Source: Mesorhizobium shangrilense (GTDB lineage Bacteria > Pseudomonadota > Alphaproteobacteria > Rhizobiales > Rhizobiaceae). Taken from it: 64,000 nt of DNA. Below are positions 1 to 8,589 of this stretch, piece by piece. Below the pieces are notes generated by a model, which saw only the letters and a list, made by a program, of their open reading frames with translations, was not told the DNA's origin and ran no database searches. The position numbers and the translations under genes are program-made. The stretch covers positions 3,663,501-3,727,500 of the forward strand of contig NZ_JAQGPN010000001.1 of assembly GCF_028826155.1 (NCBI RefSeq), in the 5' to 3' direction. Every line of letters starts with the position of its first letter. Position 1 is the stretch's first letter.

Positions 1-411
1 ATTGAGCTCCATCTGACTCGCAACCTCCGCGCGAGCGCCGCCAGCCGGCAGCCTCTTGAGCCGGGCTGCGCCCGCCCTTGACGCCCGAGAAGTAACGCGA
101 CCCTCGAGGAGGACAAGGCGGCGAGACGACTGCCATAGGTTGAAGCGGAGGCGGCTCTCAATTTCTGTGTCTTTTTGGTCACAACTGCATCCGCCCAAGC
201 CGATGCAACGGCCATAATCGTTGTATGAGGTTGAATGCACGCTCCGACTCGATATGAGTCCGCTCTCGAAGGGGGCGTGCTTCGGCTGCATTCTTCAAAG
301 TTGGGAATGGGGGCTAGGGGATGGGGCAGGGAACGCCGGTTTAGGCGAGTACCCATACTTTTCAGCATTATACCCGGACTCGATACTTTAACCATTGATT
401 GGAGGTACCAC
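1..411. other. Left-edge region and porin leader, no confident gene
   Basis: No gene can be supported here. Two minus-strand frames stay open to the left edge, one of them starting at an ATG near position 215, but the predicted peptides are Arg/Ala/Ser-rich and resemble no family I recognise. The right part is the long leader of the porin gene, ending in a strong GGAGG at 401-405. An upstream gene fragment cut by the window edge cannot be excluded. Confidence 0.4.
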
Positions 412-1572
412 ATGAACATCAAGAGCCTTCTTCTCGGCTCTGCTGCGGCCCTGGTCGCAGTGTCCGGCGCCCGCGCTGCCGACGCAGTCGTGATCGCCGA
501 GCCGGAGCCCGTCGAATACGTTCGCGTTTGCGACGTGTACGGCACCGGCTACTTCTACATCCCGGGCACCGAGACCTGCCTGCGCATCGGCGGCTACGTC
601 CGTTACCAGATCTCGGGCGGCGACCTGTGGGAGCGTTCCGCGACCGACCATCAGGACGGTAGCGAAAACGAGACCTGGAACAAGTATGCACGTCTGTCGC
701 TGCAGACCTGGACCGGCACCGAGACCGAACTCGGCACCCTGAAGACCTTCACCGAGACCCGCTTCACGTGGGGCAACGGTGGCACGAGCGGCCCGGCGAT
801 CTTCCGCGACCGGAACGGTAACCTGGTGCCCGGCGGCAGCAACGGCTATGACGGCACCTCCGTCTCGCTGAACTTCGCCTGGATCGAACTCGGCGGCTTC
901 CGCGTCGGCAAGGACGAATCGGCCTACACGACCTTCCTCGGCTACGCCGGCGCGGTCATCTCGGACGACATGGTCCCCTACGGTCCGTTCGACACCAACC
1001 TCATCAGCTACACCTTCAACGGCGGCAACGGCTTCTCGGCGATCGTCTCGCTCGAAACCGGCAAGGACGGTTCGTACGGCCACGACTACTCGATCGACAG
1101 CTACGTCCCGCACATCGTTGCCGGTGCGAAGTTCGCGCAGGATTGGGGTAGCATCGGCCTCGTCGGCGGCTACGACAGCATCCACGAAGCTTGGGCCGTC
1201 AAGGCGCGCCTGGACGTCAAGGCGACCGACACCATCTCGCTCTTCCTGATGGCCGGTTACGGCGACGACGGCGCCGAAGAGGTCGTCGGTCGCAATGCGG
1301 CGGGCGAGCTGGTCGTCGCTACGACGGGCGCCAACTTCTACAAGCCGTGGGGCGGCGAGTGGGCCATCTGGGGCGGCGCGAGCGCCCAGGTGTCCGACAA
1401 GGCCAAGGTCAACCTGCAGCTCGCCTATGACGACTCCGAGGCTTTCGGCGCTTCGATCAACGTCAACTACGACCTGGTTCCGGGCTTCCGCATCACGCCG
1501 GAAATCGACTACTACGACAACGGCGTCGACGACGCCTGGGGCGGCGTGATCCGCTTCCAGCGCAGCTTCTAA
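412..1572 (+). CDS. Outer-membrane porin, Porin_2 family (Brucella Omp2-like)
   Basis: This is a general diffusion porin of the outer membrane, 386 aa, of the alphaproteobacterial Porin_2 family. The start at 412 is chosen because GGAGG lies at 401-405, six bases upstream, and because it gives a clean signal peptide (about residues 1-22, ending GARA before ADAVV). The mature start contains the family-typical pair of cysteines around a Tyr/Gly-rich stretch (VCDVYGTGYFYIPGTETC), then alternating hydrophobic beta strands, and it ends in Phe (IRFQRSF), the usual outer-membrane beta-barrel C terminus. It is monocistronic, with a strong terminator directly behind it. The long leader could carry sRNA or osmolarity control, but nothing specific was recognised. 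Confidence 0.95.
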   Translation: MNIKSLLLGSAAALVAVSGARAADAVVIAEPEPVEYVRVCDVYGTGYFYIPGTETCLRIGGYVRYQISGGDLWERSATDHQDGSENETWNKYARLSLQTWTGTETELGTLKTFTETRFTWGNGGTSGPAIFRDRNGNLVPGGSNGYDGTSVSLNFAWIELGGFRVGKDESAYTTFLGYAGAVISDDMVPYGPFDTNLISYTFNGGNGFSAIVSLETGKDGSYGHDYSIDSYVPHIVAGAKFAQDWGSIGLVGGYDSIHEAWAVKARLDVKATDTISLFLMAGYGDDGAEEVVGRNAAGELVVATTGANFYKPWGGEWAIWGGASAQVSDKAKVNLQLAYDDSEAFGASINVNYDLVPGFRITPEIDYYDNGVDDAWGGVIRFQRSF

Positions 1573-1594
1573 TCAGCTGAGCTGATCGTTGTTG

Positions 1595-1622
1595 GGCCCG
1601 GCGGTTTACCGCCGGGCCTTTC
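1595..1622 (+). terminator. Rho-independent terminator of the porin gene
   Basis: A perfect 10-bp GC-rich stem (GGCCCGGCGG at 1595-1604 and CCGCCGGGCC at 1609-1618) closes a TTTA loop and is followed by TTTC. It lies 22 bases after the porin stop codon. Confidence 0.9.
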
Positions 1623-1767
1623 ATATCAATCTGACGCATGCGGCTTGGCTATATTTGCGCAACCGCGACCCCGAATGCCGCCGGCAACGCCTCGCGCCAA
1701 CACCTCTTCGATTTGTCGTCGGGAAAGCGCTTGAATATAGGAACCCGGCAGGCTATGCGGACGCCAC

Positions 1768-1858
1768 GGAGAGGTGGCCGAGTGGTCGAAGGCGCTCCCC
1801 TGCTAAGGGAGTAGAGGTCAAAAGCTTCTCGAGGGTTCGAATCCCTTCCTCTCCGCCA
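1768..1858 (+). tRNA. tRNA-Ser (GCT anticodon)
   Basis: The acceptor stem GGAGAGG (1768-1774) pairs with CCTCTCC (1848-1854). The D-arm GCCGAGTGGTCGAAGGC, the anticodon loop CTGCTAA giving anticodon GCT, the long class II variable arm and the T-arm GGTTCGAATCC are all present. CCA is encoded at 1856-1858. It reads AGC/AGU serine codons. Confidence 0.97.
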
Positions 1859-2000
1859 TTGGCCGCCGTTGCACCCCATCCTGCGCTGTTTCCGCCGATC
1901 ACCGGACCGCCACCGAGCGGCAGGGTACGCTACCGATAGTGCGCACATCCCGACCGATGTCGGCCCAGCTGTGAATTGGCCAGCGCGATATCGGCAGCTT

Positions 2001-2462
2001 TCAGCCTCCCGACAGTTCCTTGTGCAACTCGACCGCGCGTGCAAATTCCGTCGCGGTCGTTGCTGCAAACCGATATCCTGAAGCTCCGTAGAACGGACGA
2101 GCTCGCTCGCCAGCCACGACGAGCAGCGTGCGTGCCCCGATCGCGCTGGCACGACACTCAGCTTCGGCGAGTAGCTTTCTACCCACCCCCTTCCGCCATG
2201 CCTCAGGGGCGACGAACAGGTCCTCCAGCTCGGCCTGGAAGGCAGCTTCAGCAGGAAGGACCGTTGCAAAGCCTACAATCTCTCCTTCAATCTCCGCGAC
2301 GATGGCATGTGGCAAGTGCGCGGCAGGCACCTCTCTCGCTTCCGAGAGTGCTTGCAGCTTTTCAATGTTCTCCCCCCACCCCAGAGAAGACCGCAGCTTA
2401 AGTGCTCCGAGGGTGTCCCTGTCCTCAGGCCGTGCTTCCCGAATGAGAATCGCCATCCGCAT
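2001..2462 (-). CDS. GNAT family N-acetyltransferase
   Basis: A 153-aa single-domain GNAT acetyltransferase that should transfer acetyl from acetyl-CoA to an unknown amine. The acetyl-CoA pyrophosphate-binding motif is seen as WRKGVGRKLL in the middle of the protein, after the strand DLFVAPE, and the C-terminal FYGASGY turn is typical. The start at 2462 (MRMAILIREA) is preferred over a longer frame because the sequence before it carries GGGGGGAGGGG as ribosome binding site; an in-frame ATG two codons later is also possible. It is isolated between tRNA-Ser and iclR, convergent with the tRNA. The substrate is unknown. About 275 bases to its right contain no supported gene. Confidence 0.85.
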   Translation of the reverse strand: MRMAILIREARPEDRDTLGALKLRSSLGWGENIEKLQALSEAREVPAAHLPHAIVAEIEGEIVGFATVLPAEAAFQAELEDLFVAPEAWRKGVGRKLLAEAECRASAIGARTLLVVAGERARPFYGASGYRFAATTATEFARAVELHKELSGG

Positions 2463-2737
2463 CGCCCCTCCCCCCAAGTGGCCTATGCCCCGACTGGACG
2501 TCTCAATCCGCCAGAGCATCTTCCGCCACTATCATCGACCCACTACGCGGGTTCGCTCCCCGTTGCCCGCAGCTTCGGGATCGCTGCCAGTCGTGTCGCC
2601 TGCCTGCTTGAAGGCTCGGACAAGAAGACGAGGCAGCAGCGCATCATGTGCCCGGCGATTCGCATGCTCTCAGGGAAGACAGCCGTCACCTCAGTCGCTC
2701 ACGAGCGTGCCAATCGCTGGACGATTCCTTCCCGGCA

Positions 2738-3517
2738 CTAGAGAAGAGCCTCCGAGATGTCCCGACAGGTCGCGACCAGCCGATCACGAATGTCGCCGAA
2801 TTCGCGACTGGCGCCGATTTTCTGCAGGCAGGGCATGACCACGCTGGCGACGCCGCGTCCCGACCTGTCGAGGATCGGCGCGCATATGTCGGTGATGCCG
2901 ACGAAATGATGGCTCTCCGAGATCAGGAAACCTGCCGCGGCGATCCGGTCAAGCTCGGCGTTCAGCGTTTCCCGCAAGGGCCCGCACTCGAGAAGCGAGA
3001 GGCTTTCTTCCATCATCACTTGCCGGCGTTCAGGTGACTGGAAAGCCATGATGGTCAGACCGGATGCGGCGTCAGTCGCCGGTCGGCTGTAGCCGAGCTG
3101 CAGCGTGAAATTGAACTCGGCGCGCGCTGCCGCACTCGCGACGACCACTGTCTCGCCTCGACTGATCACCACCAGATGGCTTGCATGGCCCACCCTGCCG
3201 CTGAGCCGCTCCATCGCCGGCAGCGCCACCTCCACCAACGCGCGCGGACGGGGCGTTCGCATGCCGAGCTCGAACAGGCGATTGCTCAGTGAGAGCCTGT
3301 CGGTGGCGGCGTCCCGGCGCAGATAGCCGCGGTCGACCAGCACATAGACCATGCGGAAGATCTCGTTCTTCGAGCGGCCCAGGCGCTCGCCGATCTGCCG
3401 CGCCGTCATCGCCTCGCCTTCCGACGCAAGCACTTCGAGGATATCCAGCCCCTTTTCCAGGGCCGGCGCCGAATAGGCGCCGCGCTCCTCGTGGGACGTG
3501 TCGCTGATCATCGCCAT
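2738..3517 (-). CDS. IclR-family transcriptional regulator
   Basis: A 259-aa regulator with the IclR layout: an N-terminal winged helix-turn-helix (about residues 19-70, including MTARQIGERLGRSKNEIFRM) and a C-terminal GAF-like effector domain (about 85-255). It is divergent from the five-gene catabolic operon at 3682-8520, the classic arrangement for an IclR regulator controlling neighbouring catabolic genes and itself. A perfect palindrome lies between them. The start could be 3517 or 3511 (second Met); AAAGG lies at a better distance from 3511. The effector is unknown but is probably the operon's substrate or an intermediate (inference). Confidence 0.93.
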   Translation of the reverse strand: MAMISDTSHEERGAYSAPALEKGLDILEVLASEGEAMTARQIGERLGRSKNEIFRMVYVLVDRGYLRRDAATDRLSLSNRLFELGMRTPRPRALVEVALPAMERLSGRVGHASHLVVISRGETVVVASAAARAEFNFTLQLGYSRPATDAASGLTIMAFQSPERRQVMMEESLSLLECGPLRETLNAELDRIAAAGFLISESHHFVGITDICAPILDRSGRGVASVVMPCLQKIGASREFGDIRDRLVATCRDISEALL

Positions 3518-3572
3518 ACGCCTTTGGCGGTTTCATGTGCGGTTCTTGACTTCATATGCGAAACGACCCCTA

Positions 3573-3586
3573 ATCGCAATTGCGAT
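3573..3586. promoter_or_regulatory. Perfect 14-bp palindrome, candidate IclR operator
   Basis: ATCGCAATTGCGAT is a perfect dyad in the 164-bp divergent gap between iclR and the 3682 operon. It overlaps or adjoins a possible plus-strand promoter (TTGACT at 3546-3551, then after 17 bases a TAAT-containing -10). The assignment to the IclR protein is inferred from position only. Confidence 0.5.
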
Positions 3587-3681
3587 ACGCTGTTTTGCGC
3601 ATGGAGCACACGGGGTAGAAGCCCAACGCGGCCACTCTGTGCCACGCGCCGGCGCTGACCGATCGGAACGGAGAAGCTGAA

Positions 3682-4776
3682 ATGTCCGGCGCCAGTCCGG
3701 TTTCGATCCAACTCGACCCACTTCAGTTTGGAGACAGCGAGCGATTGATCGCCCGAAGTGGCATGCTCAGCGCCACGGCCTTCCGCTACCGCTCGGGCGT
3801 TGCCGGACTTCGAATCGAGAACGGCGCAGGCACGGCAACGCTGCTGCCGTTCCAGGGCCAGCAGATCTGGGATGCGCATTTCCTCGGCCGCAGCCTCACC
3901 ATGCGCTCGCTGTTCGACGAGCCGCAGCCGACCCGTGACTATCTGAGGACCTACGGCGCGTTCTTCATCCATTGCGGCGGAACGTCGATGGGCAATCCCG
4001 GCCCGACCGACACGCACCCGCTGCATGGGGAGTTGCCCAACCTCCCCTATGAGATCGCAGCGCTGGTGTTCGGTTCGGACGAGGCCGGAGTCTATGTCGA
4101 GCTGACTGGCACAGGACGTGACACGCTGGCCTTCGGCCACGACTTCATCGCCCGGCCGCGCGTGCGACTGCGCGAAGGCGCGACCTCCTTCGAGGTCACA
4201 ATGGAGGTCGACAACCGCGCCGGCAGGCCCATGCCGTTCCTTTACCTCGCCCACGTCAACTTCCGCCCCATGGATGGCGGAGTCCTGGTGGACGCGGTGG
4301 AGGACGACCGCGCCGATATCGTGATCCGAAAGCCCGAACTCGATCCCGGAGAACGCGAGGAAGTCCGCGGCTACCATGCCGCGGTGGCCGCCAATCCTTC
4401 CGTGCACCGGACACTCGCTGCGGGCGTACCGGTCGAACCTGAGTTGGTGCTGACGATGAAGGCGAGGAGCGACGTGGACGGCTGGACCCATGCCGTGCAT
4501 CGCCGTCCGGACGGCTCCGGCGACTGTGTGAGCTACCGTCCGTCGGAGCTGCCCTTTGCGGTGCGGTGGATCACCCGGGGACCGGACCAGGATGCGCTCG
4601 GGCTGGTGCTGCCGGCCACTGCGCCGCCGGACGGTCTTGCTGCCGCCAAGGCGAACGGCCAGTTGGTCTGGATCGCGCCGGGCAAGTCCTGGCGTACCGA
4701 GATGCGCTTCGGGGCGATCGACGCAGCCGCGGCACGGAAACTGGAAAACCGCATCACCTCAGTGCGCAGCCGCTGA
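3682..4776 (+). CDS. DUF4432 family protein (aldose 1-epimerase-like fold)
   Basis: A 364-aa cytosolic protein resembling the DUF4432 group of galactose-mutarotase-fold proteins. Supporting stretches are the early LLPFQGQQIWDAHFLG, the GAFFIHCGGTSMGNPGP and THPLHGELPN segments (His residues where mutarotases keep theirs) and the beta-rich EVTMEVDNRAGRPMPFLYLAHVN. It is the first gene of the operon after iclR and lies 15 bases before the deacylase gene. In this family the reaction is generally unknown; acting on a sugar or sugar-like hemiacetal is inferred from the fold. Family recognition is good, function low. Confidence 0.8.
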   Translation: MSGASPVSIQLDPLQFGDSERLIARSGMLSATAFRYRSGVAGLRIENGAGTATLLPFQGQQIWDAHFLGRSLTMRSLFDEPQPTRDYLRTYGAFFIHCGGTSMGNPGPTDTHPLHGELPNLPYEIAALVFGSDEAGVYVELTGTGRDTLAFGHDFIARPRVRLREGATSFEVTMEVDNRAGRPMPFLYLAHVNFRPMDGGVLVDAVEDDRADIVIRKPELDPGEREEVRGYHAAVAANPSVHRTLAAGVPVEPELVLTMKARSDVDGWTHAVHRRPDGSGDCVSYRPSELPFAVRWITRGPDQDALGLVLPATAPPDGLAAAKANGQLVWIAPGKSWRTEMRFGAIDAAAARKLENRITSVRSR

Positions 4777-4791
4777 ACCGGCCGACGCAAT

Positions 4792-5832
4792 ATGACGGAC
4801 ACGACGTTGAACACCACCCCTCAGCCCTACGCCGGCAACGCCTTCACCGAGATCGACTTCGAAAAGCCCGGGCGGCAGATCGGTTTCATCAACTTCCCGC
4901 ACTCCCCCCACTCAGATGCATGGGGGGTGACGCAGGTTCCGATCGCAGTGATTTCCAACGGCGCCGGCCCCACCGTCGTGATCGAGGGCGGCAATCACGG
5001 CGACGAGTACGAAGGGCCGATCACCATCGGCGAACTTGCACGAGACCTCGACCCCGGCAGCATGCAGGGGCGGCTGATCCTGATGCCCGCCAACAACGTG
5101 CATGCGGTGCTCGCCGCGACGCGCACCTCGCCGGTGGACGGGCTGAACTTCAATCGCGTCTGGCCGGGGGACCCGATGGGCTCGATCACCCAGCAGATCG
5201 CCGCGTATGTGGCGCACCGCATTTTTCCGATGGCTGACGCCTTCCTCGACCTGCATTCGGGCGGCTCGTCGCTCGACATCCTGCCGAGCGCGATCATCGA
5301 GCCGAGCGGCGACGCCGACCTGCATAGGCGCAACGTAGCCGCCGTTCAGGCTTTCGATGCGCCCTACACCGTCGTCATCTCAAATCTCGGTGACAAGCGC
5401 ACGGCCACTGCCGCCGCATGCGCAGCAGGCCTCGTCACGGTCGGCACCGAGATGCGCGGGTGCGGCGCCGTCTCACTCGACGCGCTGCAGATCTGCCGGC
5501 GGGGCGTTCGCAACGTGCTGGCGCATCTCGGGATGCTGGTGGGCGATGCGTCGCCGGTTTGTGCGGAGCGACCGATCCTCGAGCTGCGCGGACCCTCCGC
5601 TTATGTCTACGCAACCGAAGACGGCATCTTCGAGCCATTCCACGCCAATGGAGAACAGGTTTCCGCCGGGCAGCCGGCGGGTCGCATCCACCGGATCTGG
5701 GACATGGCCACAAAGCCGCTGACGCTGCACTATGGAGCAGACGGCATCGTCTATGGCCGCCGCCATCCCGGCCGGGTCGCGCCGGGCAACTGCTGCGTCG
5801 TCGTCGCGTCGCCTTACGGAGAGAGAAAATGA
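4792..5832 (+). CDS. Succinylglutamate desuccinylase/aspartoacylase-family deacylase
   Basis: A 346-aa zinc-dependent amidohydrolase of the AstE/AspA group (M14-like carboxypeptidase fold) that would remove an acyl group from an N-acyl amino acid. Visible metal and active-site elements are GGNHGDEYEG (His69 and Glu72), LNFNRVWPGD (Asn/Arg substrate-binding segment) and LDLHSGG (His155). The C-terminal part carries the usual beta domain. The overall look is close to the DoeB/EutE type (N-acetyl-diaminobutyrate deacetylase), but the other ectoine genes are missing, so I do not assign that substrate. The last bases overlap the next start codon (ATGA at 5829), so translation is coupled. Confidence 0.88.
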   Translation: MTDTTLNTTPQPYAGNAFTEIDFEKPGRQIGFINFPHSPHSDAWGVTQVPIAVISNGAGPTVVIEGGNHGDEYEGPITIGELARDLDPGSMQGRLILMPANNVHAVLAATRTSPVDGLNFNRVWPGDPMGSITQQIAAYVAHRIFPMADAFLDLHSGGSSLDILPSAIIEPSGDADLHRRNVAAVQAFDAPYTVVISNLGDKRTATAAACAAGLVTVGTEMRGCGAVSLDALQICRRGVRNVLAHLGMLVGDASPVCAERPILELRGPSAYVYATEDGIFEPFHANGEQVSAGQPAGRIHRIWDMATKPLTLHYGADGIVYGRRHPGRVAPGNCCVVVASPYGERK

Positions 5833-6770
5833 TCACTGTCGCCGACATCGAAGCTGCGCGCGAGCGCATCGCACCCTATGTGCGGCGCACACCGATCATG
5901 GAGGCGACGCTGGCGCGCGAACCGCTGCCGGTCAGCGGCAGTGTCGTGCTGAAGCTGGAACTGCAGCAGGTGACAGGTTCATTCAAGGCGCGCGGCGCCA
6001 TGAACCGCCTGCTCGGCGCATCAAAGGATGAGATCAAGGCCGGCATCGTGACGGCGTCGGGCGGCAACCATGGGCTGGCCGTGGCGCGCACCGCCAAGGT
6101 GGCGGGCGTGCCGGCGGTGGTCTACGTGCCGGAAACTGTCTCGCCCGCCAAGGTCGACAAGATGCGGGGCTGGGATGCGGACGTCCGCGTCGTCGGCGCC
6201 GAATGGTCGGTGTCGAATGAGGCGGCATGGGCCTACGCACGCGAGAGCGGCGCCGCCTATTTCCATCCCTTCGCCGATCCGCTGGTCGTGGCCGGACAGG
6301 GCACGCTCGGGCTCGAACTGATTGAGCAAGTCGACGTGGACACCGTGGTCATCGCCATCGGCGGCGGCGGTTTGGTCGCCGGCATGTCGACTGCGATCAA
6401 AGCAGTTCGGCCGAACGTGCGCATCGTCGCCGTTGAGCCGACCGGTTCGCCGACGATCAAGGCGAGCCTCGACGCCGGCGAGGTCGTCACGCTGGCCGAG
6501 GTGACGAGCAAGGTGGCGACCATGTCCTGCCGCAGGACGGACGAGCGCGTCTTCGAGATCGCCCGCCGCAACATCGAAGAGGTGGTGCTGGTATCCGACG
6601 AAGAAATGCTCGGCGCCTCGCGCTGGCTGTGGCAGGAGTTCGGCATCGCCGCCGACCTCTCCGGAGCAGCCACCACCGCCGCGCTCCGGAGCGGCCACCC
6701 GACCTTCGCCGACAGCCGCCGAATCTGCGCGGTGGTCTGCGGCGCCGGTGCGGAAGGCACGACGCCATGA
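5829..6770 (+). CDS. Threonine/serine dehydratase-like PLP enzyme (fold type II)
   Basis: A 313-aa pyridoxal-phosphate enzyme of the tryptophan-synthase-beta fold, catalytic domain only and lacking the ACT regulatory domain of biosynthetic IlvA. The PLP lysine lies in TGSFKARGAM (Lys53), the phosphate or substrate loop is SGGNHG, and the glycine loop is IGGGGLVAG. The start at 5829 is fixed by the ATGA overlap with the upstream stop. The expected reaction is dehydration/deamination of a beta-hydroxy amino acid to a 2-oxo acid through an enamine. Its position after a deacylase suggests that the freed amino acid is its substrate (inference). It resembles EutB of hydroxyectoine operons, but the context does not match. 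Confidence 0.88.
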   Translation: MITVADIEAARERIAPYVRRTPIMEATLAREPLPVSGSVVLKLELQQVTGSFKARGAMNRLLGASKDEIKAGIVTASGGNHGLAVARTAKVAGVPAVVYVPETVSPAKVDKMRGWDADVRVVGAEWSVSNEAAWAYARESGAAYFHPFADPLVVAGQGTLGLELIEQVDVDTVVIAIGGGGLVAGMSTAIKAVRPNVRIVAVEPTGSPTIKASLDAGEVVTLAEVTSKVATMSCRRTDERVFEIARRNIEEVVLVSDEEMLGASRWLWQEFGIAADLSGAATTAALRSGHPTFADSRRICAVVCGAGAEGTTP

Positions 6771-7693
6771 AAATCATGGTCGCGGGCGGCGGCGCCTTCG
6801 GCAAGGAACACCTGAAGACATTGGCGGAGATCGGTGGCATCACCCTCGCCGTCGCGGAAGCGCGCGTTTCCGAGCATGACCTTCTTCGCCAGATCTTCCC
6901 GCTCGCCGACTGCGATGCGGACGCCTTCGCCTTGCTCGACCACTTCGAGCCCGACGGCGTCATTGTGGCGACCCCGGCCGCCGCTCACGCGTCGCTGGCG
7001 ACGAAGGCGCTGGAACGCGGGATCCCGGTGCTGGTCGAGAAGCCGGTCGCACCGGACGACGCCACGATGCGCAGCTTGTGCCAGGCAGCAGCGGTCAGCC
7101 GCGCCTTCCTCCAGCCCGGCCACATCCTGCGCTTTTCAGCCGGCCACCGGCAGCTGCTGGACGTGCTGCGCAGCGGCGAGATCGGCCAATTGCTGAGCTT
7201 CAGCTCACGCCGCTATCGCGATGCAGGTCATGCGGGGCGCTATGCCGACATCGATCCCGTGCTGATGACGATGATCCATGACATCGACCTCGCGCTGTGG
7301 TTCGACGGCGGAACCGCCGTTTCAGCGAACGCCACGCGGCGGCCGTCCGAAATGGCCCGCTCGCTGACCTCCGCACGCCTCGAAAGCACGTCGGGGTCGG
7401 TCTGGCATCTTTCCACGTCCTGGCTGCATCCCGGCCCCGACTGCCCACCGGATCGTGTGGAGATCATCGGCACCAAGGGCAGTGCCGAGTTCGAGATCGG
7501 CAGCCATATCGAGATTTTCGGCAGCCTCCAGCGGCGCATCTCGGTCGACGCGAGTGACAATCCCCTCCGTGCCGAACTCGACTGCTTCCTCAGAGGCATC
7601 CGTGCTGGCCGTTCGCACGCGCCGGTCACGCCTCAGGACGCGATGAATGGCCTGCTCGCGGCGGAAATGATCATCGGCAAACTGAACCAATGA
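6767..7693 (+). CDS. Gfo/Idh/MocA family oxidoreductase
   Basis: A 308-aa NAD(P)-dependent dehydrogenase. The N-terminal Rossmann motif is VAGGGAFGKEHL and the conserved EKPVAPD follows the second half of the nucleotide domain, as in this family. The C-terminal alpha/beta domain has the DPVLMTMIHDIDL segment with the catalytic-type His/Asp. It is ATGA-coupled to the genes on both sides. The family oxidises or reduces sugars, inositols and related polyols; the substrate here is unknown. With the DUF4432 protein it suggests that part of the operon's compound is sugar-like or a cyclic polyol (inference). Confidence 0.87.
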   Translation: MKIMVAGGGAFGKEHLKTLAEIGGITLAVAEARVSEHDLLRQIFPLADCDADAFALLDHFEPDGVIVATPAAAHASLATKALERGIPVLVEKPVAPDDATMRSLCQAAAVSRAFLQPGHILRFSAGHRQLLDVLRSGEIGQLLSFSSRRYRDAGHAGRYADIDPVLMTMIHDIDLALWFDGGTAVSANATRRPSEMARSLTSARLESTSGSVWHLSTSWLHPGPDCPPDRVEIIGTKGSAEFEIGSHIEIFGSLQRRISVDASDNPLRAELDCFLRGIRAGRSHAPVTPQDAMNGLLAAEMIIGKLNQ

Positions 7694-8520
7694 CAATCAT
7701 CGATGCCCATCTCCACCTGTTCCCGAACGGCTACACCGGGTTCCAGCGCCCCTCGCCGCTCGGCCAGGAAGTCGACCTGGACGTCTATGAGCGGCTGATG
7801 GCAGCGCACGGTATCTCCGGCGGACTGGTGGTGTGCTACGAAGGCGACGGGATTGATCCGACCAACAACGCCTATGTGCGCGACCTTGCGGGCACGCGGC
7901 GCTGGATAGAGAGTGTCGCTTACGTCGATCCGTCATCGGCGCTCCTGCCCGGGCACATCGAAGCGCTGCTTGCCGCTGGCCATGTCGGCGTCGCACTTTA
8001 CCTGCCCGACGCGTCGACGGTGAAGGCGGCTTTGGCATGGCCGCGCGAAACATGGGACCGGCTCAGCATCGCGCGCGCCATTGTCTCGCTGAACGCGCGG
8101 CCGGAAGCGATTGCCGCGTTGCCGCCGCTTATCGAACGGGCCGAAGGCTGCGCGTTCCTGTTCTCACACCTTGGACTGCCCGGCCGTTGCGAGGCGCGTC
8201 CGGCGCTTGCCAAGGCAGCCGTCCGTCTCGATCCGCTTCTGCGCCTCGCCCCCTGCGGCAATGTCGGGGTCAAGATTTCCGGCCTCTACGCAATCGATCC
8301 GGTTGCCCCGCACCGAGCCGCCCAGCCGTTCGTCGAACTTTTGCTGGAGCGGTTCTCCCCATCGGACCTACATTGGGGTTCGGACTTCAGCCCGGCGCTG
8401 GAGTTCGTCAACTTCGAAGAGACAATGCAGTTTCCCGGGAGCGACGTCCTCAGCGACTCCCAGCGCCGCCTGATCTTCGGCGAAGGTCTGGCCGCGAAGA
8501 TCCGTGAGGTCCGTCGCTGA
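7690..8520 (+). CDS. Amidohydrolase-2 family metal-dependent hydrolase
   Basis: A 276-aa TIM-barrel hydrolase of the Amidohydro_2 type. The N-terminal metal motif is IDAHLHLF (His7, His9), a later His sits in LFSHLG, and the C-terminal metal Asp is in HWGSDFSP. It is the last gene of the five-gene chain, coupled to the oxidoreductase by ATGA. Relatives hydrolyse lactones or decarboxylate ring acids, so opening a lactone made by the upstream dehydrogenase is a reasonable guess. No signal peptide. The following 408 bases hold no intact gene, only the ClbS-like remnant. Confidence 0.85.
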   Translation: MTIIDAHLHLFPNGYTGFQRPSPLGQEVDLDVYERLMAAHGISGGLVVCYEGDGIDPTNNAYVRDLAGTRRWIESVAYVDPSSALLPGHIEALLAAGHVGVALYLPDASTVKAALAWPRETWDRLSIARAIVSLNARPEAIAALPPLIERAEGCAFLFSHLGLPGRCEARPALAKAAVRLDPLLRLAPCGNVGVKISGLYAIDPVAPHRAAQPFVELLLERFSPSDLHWGSDFSPALEFVNFEETMQFPGSDVLSDSQRRLIFGEGLAAKIREVRR

Positions 8521-8589
8521 CCAAAATGGCATTTGAGTTGCCCTGACAACTCGGCCGTCAGTGTCTCGGCTCTATCGCCTCTCTTCGCT

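Noticed and set aside
1..240. Partial gene at the left edge on the minus strand
   Set aside because: Two frames are open but neither peptide resembles a protein family and the composition is Arg/Ala/Ser-rich; cannot be decided from this window.
388..1185. Long open frame opposite the porin gene
   Set aside because: Arg/Val/Ala-rich shadow of the porin codons; the plus strand has signal peptide, family match and terminator.
4792..6770. Ectoine/hydroxyectoine degradation (DoeB/EutE plus EutB)
   Set aside because: Only two of the expected enzyme types are present; the M24 ectoine hydrolase, ornithine-cyclodeaminase-like and transaminase genes are missing, so the substrate is left open.
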